A stretch of 64,000 nt of DNA from positions 186,001 to 250,000 of the forward strand of contig NZ_VTWT01000006.1 in assembly GCF_008727925.1 (NCBI RefSeq), written 5' to 3'. This document shows positions 60,846 to 64,000 of the stretch, in pieces. Made by a program: the position numbers and the translations under genes. Below the pieces are notes generated by a model, which was not told where the DNA came from, did not search any database, and saw nothing but the letters and a program-made list of their open reading frames with translations. Origin of the DNA: Adhaeribacter soli. Lineage in GTDB: Bacteria; Bacteroidota; Bacteroidia; Cytophagales; Hymenobacteraceae. The first letter of the stretch is position 1, and each line of letters starts with the position of its first letter.

Positions 60846-63260
60846 ATGCAGCCAGCAGAACTGACGAAAATTCAAACGCTTACCAAAGAAGAAGTTTTAA
60901 ATGATTACCGCATTGCCTTCGAAAGCCGGCAGGCCAGTTTAACCGGCCGCAAAGAGGTTTTCATGGGCAAGGCCAAGTTCGGGATTTTCGGCGACGGCAA
61001 AGAGGTTGCTCAGCTGGCAATGGCCAAATATTTCCAGCCCGGCGATTTCCGCTCCGGTTATTACCGCGACCAGACCTTTATGTTTGCCACCGGCGAACTT
61101 ACCGTACAGCAATACTTTGCTCAGTTATACGCACACACCGATGTAGAGGCTGAGCCTGCCACGGCTGGTCGCGCCATGAACGGCCACTTCGGCACCCGCT
61201 CCCTGGATGCTGATGGCAACTGGAAAGACCTTACCAAGCTTAAAAACTCGAGTTCCGATATTTCCCCGACCGGCGGACAAATGCCGCGTCTGGTTGGTTT
61301 AGCGTATGCTTCAAAATTATACCGCCAGAATCCGGACCTGAAAGGCTTCGATAAATTCTCGGTGAACGGCAACGAAGTGGCATTCGGAACCATCGGCAAC
61401 GCTTCCACTTCCGAAGGCATGTTCTTCGAAGCCATTAATGCCGGCGGCGTATTGCAGATCCCGATGCTGGTTTCCGTTTGGGACGATGGCTACGGCATTT
61501 CCGTACCGGCGCATTACCAGACCACCAAAGGCAGCATTTCTGAGATACTGGCCGGTTTCCAGCGCGAAGCCAAAGGCGAGCAGGGTTACGAAATATTTAA
61601 AGTGAAAGGCTGGGATTACCAGGCCCTTTGCGAAACCTACGAAAAAGCAGTAGCCGTTTGCCGCGAAGAACACGTGCCGGTTCTGGTGCACGTAGAAGAA
61701 ATGACCCAGCCACAAGGGCACTCTACTTCCGGTTCGCACGAGCGTTATAAATCGAAAGAGCGCCTGGCCTGGGAAGAAGAGTTCGACTGCCTGAAAAAAA
61801 TGCGCGAATGGATCCTGGAAAGCGGCTATGCGAACGCCGAAGCATTGGACACCATCGAAAGTGAAGCCAAAGAAGCGGTAAAACAGGCCCGTGCAGCTGC
61901 CTGGAATGCTTTTACTGCCGGTATTAAAGCTGACCACGATAAATGCCAGGAATTGCTGAACAAACTGGTTAGTGAAAGCCAGAGCGAACATGCTTCCAAA
62001 CTGGCCGAAATTGCCGAAGAACTGCATAAAGCCGTTAACCCGATCCGCGCCGATGCCGTGAAAGCCGCCCGCAAGGCGCTCCGGTATGTGCGTAACGAGA
62101 AAACTGCCGCCAAACGCGACCTGAAAGCCTGGCTCGAAGAAGCCATTGGTGAAAATGCCGAACGCTTTAACTCTTATTTATACAGCCAGTCCGAAGAATC
62201 GGCTTTGCTGGTGCCGGAAGTGAAACCTGAATTTACGGAGGAAAGCCCGCAGGTGGACGGCCGCGAAGTATTGCAGGCTTGTTTCGATGCCGCTTTGGCG
62301 CGTAACCCGGCCGTGTTTGCCTTCGGCGAAGACGTTGGCAAGATTGGCGACGTAAACCAAGCCTTTGCCGGCCTGCAGGAAAAATACGGCGAACTCCGGG
62401 TTACCGATACCGGTATCCGGGAATGTACCATTGTGGGCCAGGGAATCGGCGCTGCCTTGCGCGGCCTTCGTCCGATTGCCGAAATTCAGTATTTAGATTA
62501 CCTTCTGTATGCCATTCAAATTCTTTCCGACGACCTGGCAAGCTTACAGTACCGCACTAAGGGCGGCCAGAAAGCCCCGTTGATCGTGCGTACCCGTGGT
62601 CACCGCCTGGAAGGTATCTGGCATTCCGGTTCGCCGATCGGTATGATCCTGAACAGCATCCGGGGCATGCACGTACTGGTGCCGCGCAACATGACCCAGG
62701 CAGCCGGTTTCTACAACACCATGCTTCAATCCGACGATCCGGCTTTGATTATTGAGCCGCTGAACGGCTACCGCCTGAAAGAAACCATTCCGGCCAATAT
62801 CGGAGAGTTTACCGTGCCGTTGGGCGTGCCGCAGGTACTGAAAGCCGGAACGGATATTACCATCGTAACCTACGGTTCTATGTGCCGGATCGTGATGGAT
62901 GCTGCCACGCAGCTTGAAGAATTCGGCATTTCCTGTGAAGTGATCGATGTGCAGAGCTTATTGCCGTTCGACATTCACCACAGCATTGTAGAATCGGTTA
63001 AGAAAACGAACCGCGTCATTTTTGCCGACGAAGACGTTCCGGGAGGCGCTTCCGCGTTTATGATGCAGAAAGTGGTGGAAGAGCAGGAAGCTTACCGTTG
63101 GTTAGATTCCCAGCCGCGCACCATTGCCGCGCACGAGCACCGTCCGCCATACGGCTCCGACGGCGATTATTTCTCGAAACCAAACGCCGAAGATATTTTC
63201 GATACGGTTTATGAAATGATGCACGAAGCCGAGCCGGCCCGTTTCCCGAAAGTCTATTAA
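60846..63260 (+). CDS. 2-oxoacid dehydrogenase E1, fused alpha and beta subunits
   Basis: 804 residues, an E1-alpha-type domain (about 20-420) followed by an E1-beta-type domain (about 465-804). TPP site: FGTIGNASTSEGMFFEAINA (about 180-200) with VWDDGYGIS (usual NN-x-YGIS has Asn where Asp stands here). Beta part: VFAFGEDVGKIGDVNQAFAG, RECTIVGQGIGAALRGLRPI and FADEDVPGGASAFMMQKVVE. A helical linker (420-460) joins them. It fits branched-chain 2-oxoacid dehydrogenase E1 in Bacteroidota. No E2 or lipoamide dehydrogenase gene is adjacent. Transcribed from the promoter at 60784. Confidence 0.9.
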   Translation: MQPAELTKIQTLTKEEVLNDYRIAFESRQASLTGRKEVFMGKAKFGIFGDGKEVAQLAMAKYFQPGDFRSGYYRDQTFMFATGELTVQQYFAQLYAHTDVEAEPATAGRAMNGHFGTRSLDADGNWKDLTKLKNSSSDISPTGGQMPRLVGLAYASKLYRQNPDLKGFDKFSVNGNEVAFGTIGNASTSEGMFFEAINAGGVLQIPMLVSVWDDGYGISVPAHYQTTKGSISEILAGFQREAKGEQGYEIFKVKGWDYQALCETYEKAVAVCREEHVPVLVHVEEMTQPQGHSTSGSHERYKSKERLAWEEEFDCLKKMREWILESGYANAEALDTIESEAKEAVKQARAAAWNAFTAGIKADHDKCQELLNKLVSESQSEHASKLAEIAEELHKAVNPIRADAVKAARKALRYVRNEKTAAKRDLKAWLEEAIGENAERFNSYLYSQSEESALLVPEVKPEFTEESPQVDGREVLQACFDAALARNPAVFAFGEDVGKIGDVNQAFAGLQEKYGELRVTDTGIRECTIVGQGIGAALRGLRPIAEIQYLDYLLYAIQILSDDLASLQYRTKGGQKAPLIVRTRGHRLEGIWHSGSPIGMILNSIRGMHVLVPRNMTQAAGFYNTMLQSDDPALIIEPLNGYRLKETIPANIGEFTVPLGVPQVLKAGTDITIVTYGSMCRIVMDAATQLEEFGISCEVIDVQSLLPFDIHHSIVESVKKTNRVIFADEDVPGGASAFMMQKVVEEQEAYRWLDSQPRTIAAHEHRPPYGSDGDYFSKPNAEDIFDTVYEMMHEAEPARFPKVY

Positions 63261-63270
63261 GCGGAAAGCA

Positions 63271-63326
63271 TAAGACAAAAGAAAAGCCTTCTCTTATTTA
63301 AAGGGAAGGCTTTTCTTTTTGTCTTA
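63271..63326. terminator. Bidirectional terminator between E1 and the lipoprotein gene
   Basis: Long stem TAAGACAAAAGAAAAGCCTT / AAGGCTTTTCTTTTTGTCTTA (one bulge) with T-runs in both directions. Confidence 0.85.
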
Positions 63327-63342
63327 ATGGCTTTTTAATTTC

Positions 63343-63888
63343 TTAGAAGGTGATCTTGATTGGTTCTGTTTCAACGGTATTGCTCAGATTCAGGGCTCTA
63401 TCGGCAATCTGAACCCGGAACTTCATACGGTCACCGTTTTTAAATTCAGAAGGCAGCAAAGCCGGGATGACCTCAAAACTGTACCGGAGCTCCCCTTCTA
63501 GGGCCTTGGTTTTTCCATCCGTATTCAAATGCGTAAAACGGCCGTTATAAGTAATGACGGAAGGCCTGTACGGTTCAAAGTTTCCATTAATCTCGATGAA
63601 AGAATCAGCAAAGTAATTATAATAGAATTTATTTCGACCTTCCTGGAAGTCATAGGGTGGTTGGGCGTCTTCCTTTTTTGCGACAGCCTGCAATCCCAAA
63701 TCGCCGTCTCCGTCTTTAAAATTTACGGCAATTGTAACGAGCGCTTTTCTGCCGCCATCCTCAATATATTTGGTATCTATGGAATTAAATTCTATTTGAG
63801 GCTCTTTGGGAAAGTTAGGTTCCTTCCAGCAGGCAGCGAGTACCACTAAAATAGGAAGTAAGCCATATTTACGTAATAAGTGTTTCAT
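63343..63888 (-). CDS. Lipoprotein of the PEP/DGDGDLG type
   Basis: 181 residues from ATG 63888, chosen because it gives a lipoprotein signal (MKHLLRKYGLLPILVVLAAC, lipidated Cys at residue 20); a longer in-frame start at 63942 would add an 18-residue unlikely leader. The mature protein is beta-rich with IAVNFKDGDGDLGLQ near 60-74, an acidic loop seen in many Bacteroidota outer-membrane lipoproteins, and a closing SNTVETEPIKITF. Function unknown. Convergent with the E1 gene. Confidence 0.75.
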   Translation of the reverse strand: MKHLLRKYGLLPILVVLAACWKEPNFPKEPQIEFNSIDTKYIEDGGRKALVTIAVNFKDGDGDLGLQAVAKKEDAQPPYDFQEGRNKFYYNYFADSFIEINGNFEPYRPSVITYNGRFTHLNTDGKTKALEGELRYSFEVIPALLPSEFKNGDRMKFRVQIADRALNLSNTVETEPIKITF

Positions 63889-64000
63889 TGGAAACGAATA
63901 AGAAGCTACTTTTATACCTGAATTAACGCAGCAACGCTGCATTTGTTATCTTACCAATTGAGCAATAATATACAAACTTTTAAAGAACTGCTAACCGGCG

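Overview
The window reads as chromosomal DNA of a Bacteroidota member, most likely order Cytophagales (Hymenobacter/Adhaeribacter/Pontibacter-like). The evidence is: two proteins with type IX secretion sorting domains; DUF1573, YwqK-repeat, DUF4142 and DUF5996 genes; few Shine-Dalgarno sequences; and a recurring TAnnTTTG -7 promoter word in front of many genes. No phage, insertion sequence or CRISPR array is visible. This is mostly a housekeeping region with two AT-rich accessory islands and many palindromic intergenic repeats.

Layout. 1-11 kb: the N-terminal part of a Kef-type antiporter, a HAD protein, heme A synthase, an SMR exporter, phosphoglucomutase, HPPD, NhaA, an rRNA pseudouridine synthase, and a DUF4142 plus cupredoxin pair. 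11-13.6 kb: trpS, a queuosine-precursor transporter and a DUF4180 gene. 13.6-15.5 kb: an AT-rich cluster of same-strand small secreted or lipoprotein genes (one with two nonsense codons), separated by attC-like inverted-repeat elements. 15.7-25.9 kb: RNase Z, a STAS protein, purC, an SDR/DUF2867 protein, a lysC-lysA operon, a lipoprotein and a YwqK-repeat protein. 26-31 kb: thiolase, a reduced Bat aerotolerance pair (batB-batC) and a T9SS-secreted YCF48/BNR protein. 31.9-36.5 kb: a tRNA Ser-Pro-Arg cluster whose Pro-Arg half, with its spacer and terminator, is repeated about 4 kb downstream and brackets a P-type ATPase and a DUF1003 gene. 36.8-40 kb: small regulatory and unknown genes. 40-53 kb: gyrB, convergent ppk1 and ppx, metF, a UMF1 transporter, AMP nucleosidase, a lone HsdR-N nuclease-like protein and an AlkD-like protein. 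54-55.8 kb: a compact AT-rich three-gene operon (pentapeptide-repeat membrane protein, minimal nucleotidyltransferase, small helical protein), the best candidate for an undescribed system. 56-64 kb: an LTA-synthase-like sulfatase, alanine dehydrogenase, DUF1573, a fused E1 alpha/beta 2-oxoacid dehydrogenase and a lipoprotein.

Functional groupings are: lysine biosynthesis (lysC-lysA), polyphosphate turnover (ppk1 against ppx), Bat stress proteins, tRNA supply and folate/one-carbon metabolism (metF). The most notable non-coding features are the covarying terminators of the duplicated tRNA units, 7-nt-periodic repeats arranged as inverted pairs in three intergenic regions, a perfect 48-bp palindrome after gyrB, tandem GGACA-N4-TGTCC hairpins, and several dispersed REP-like palindrome families.
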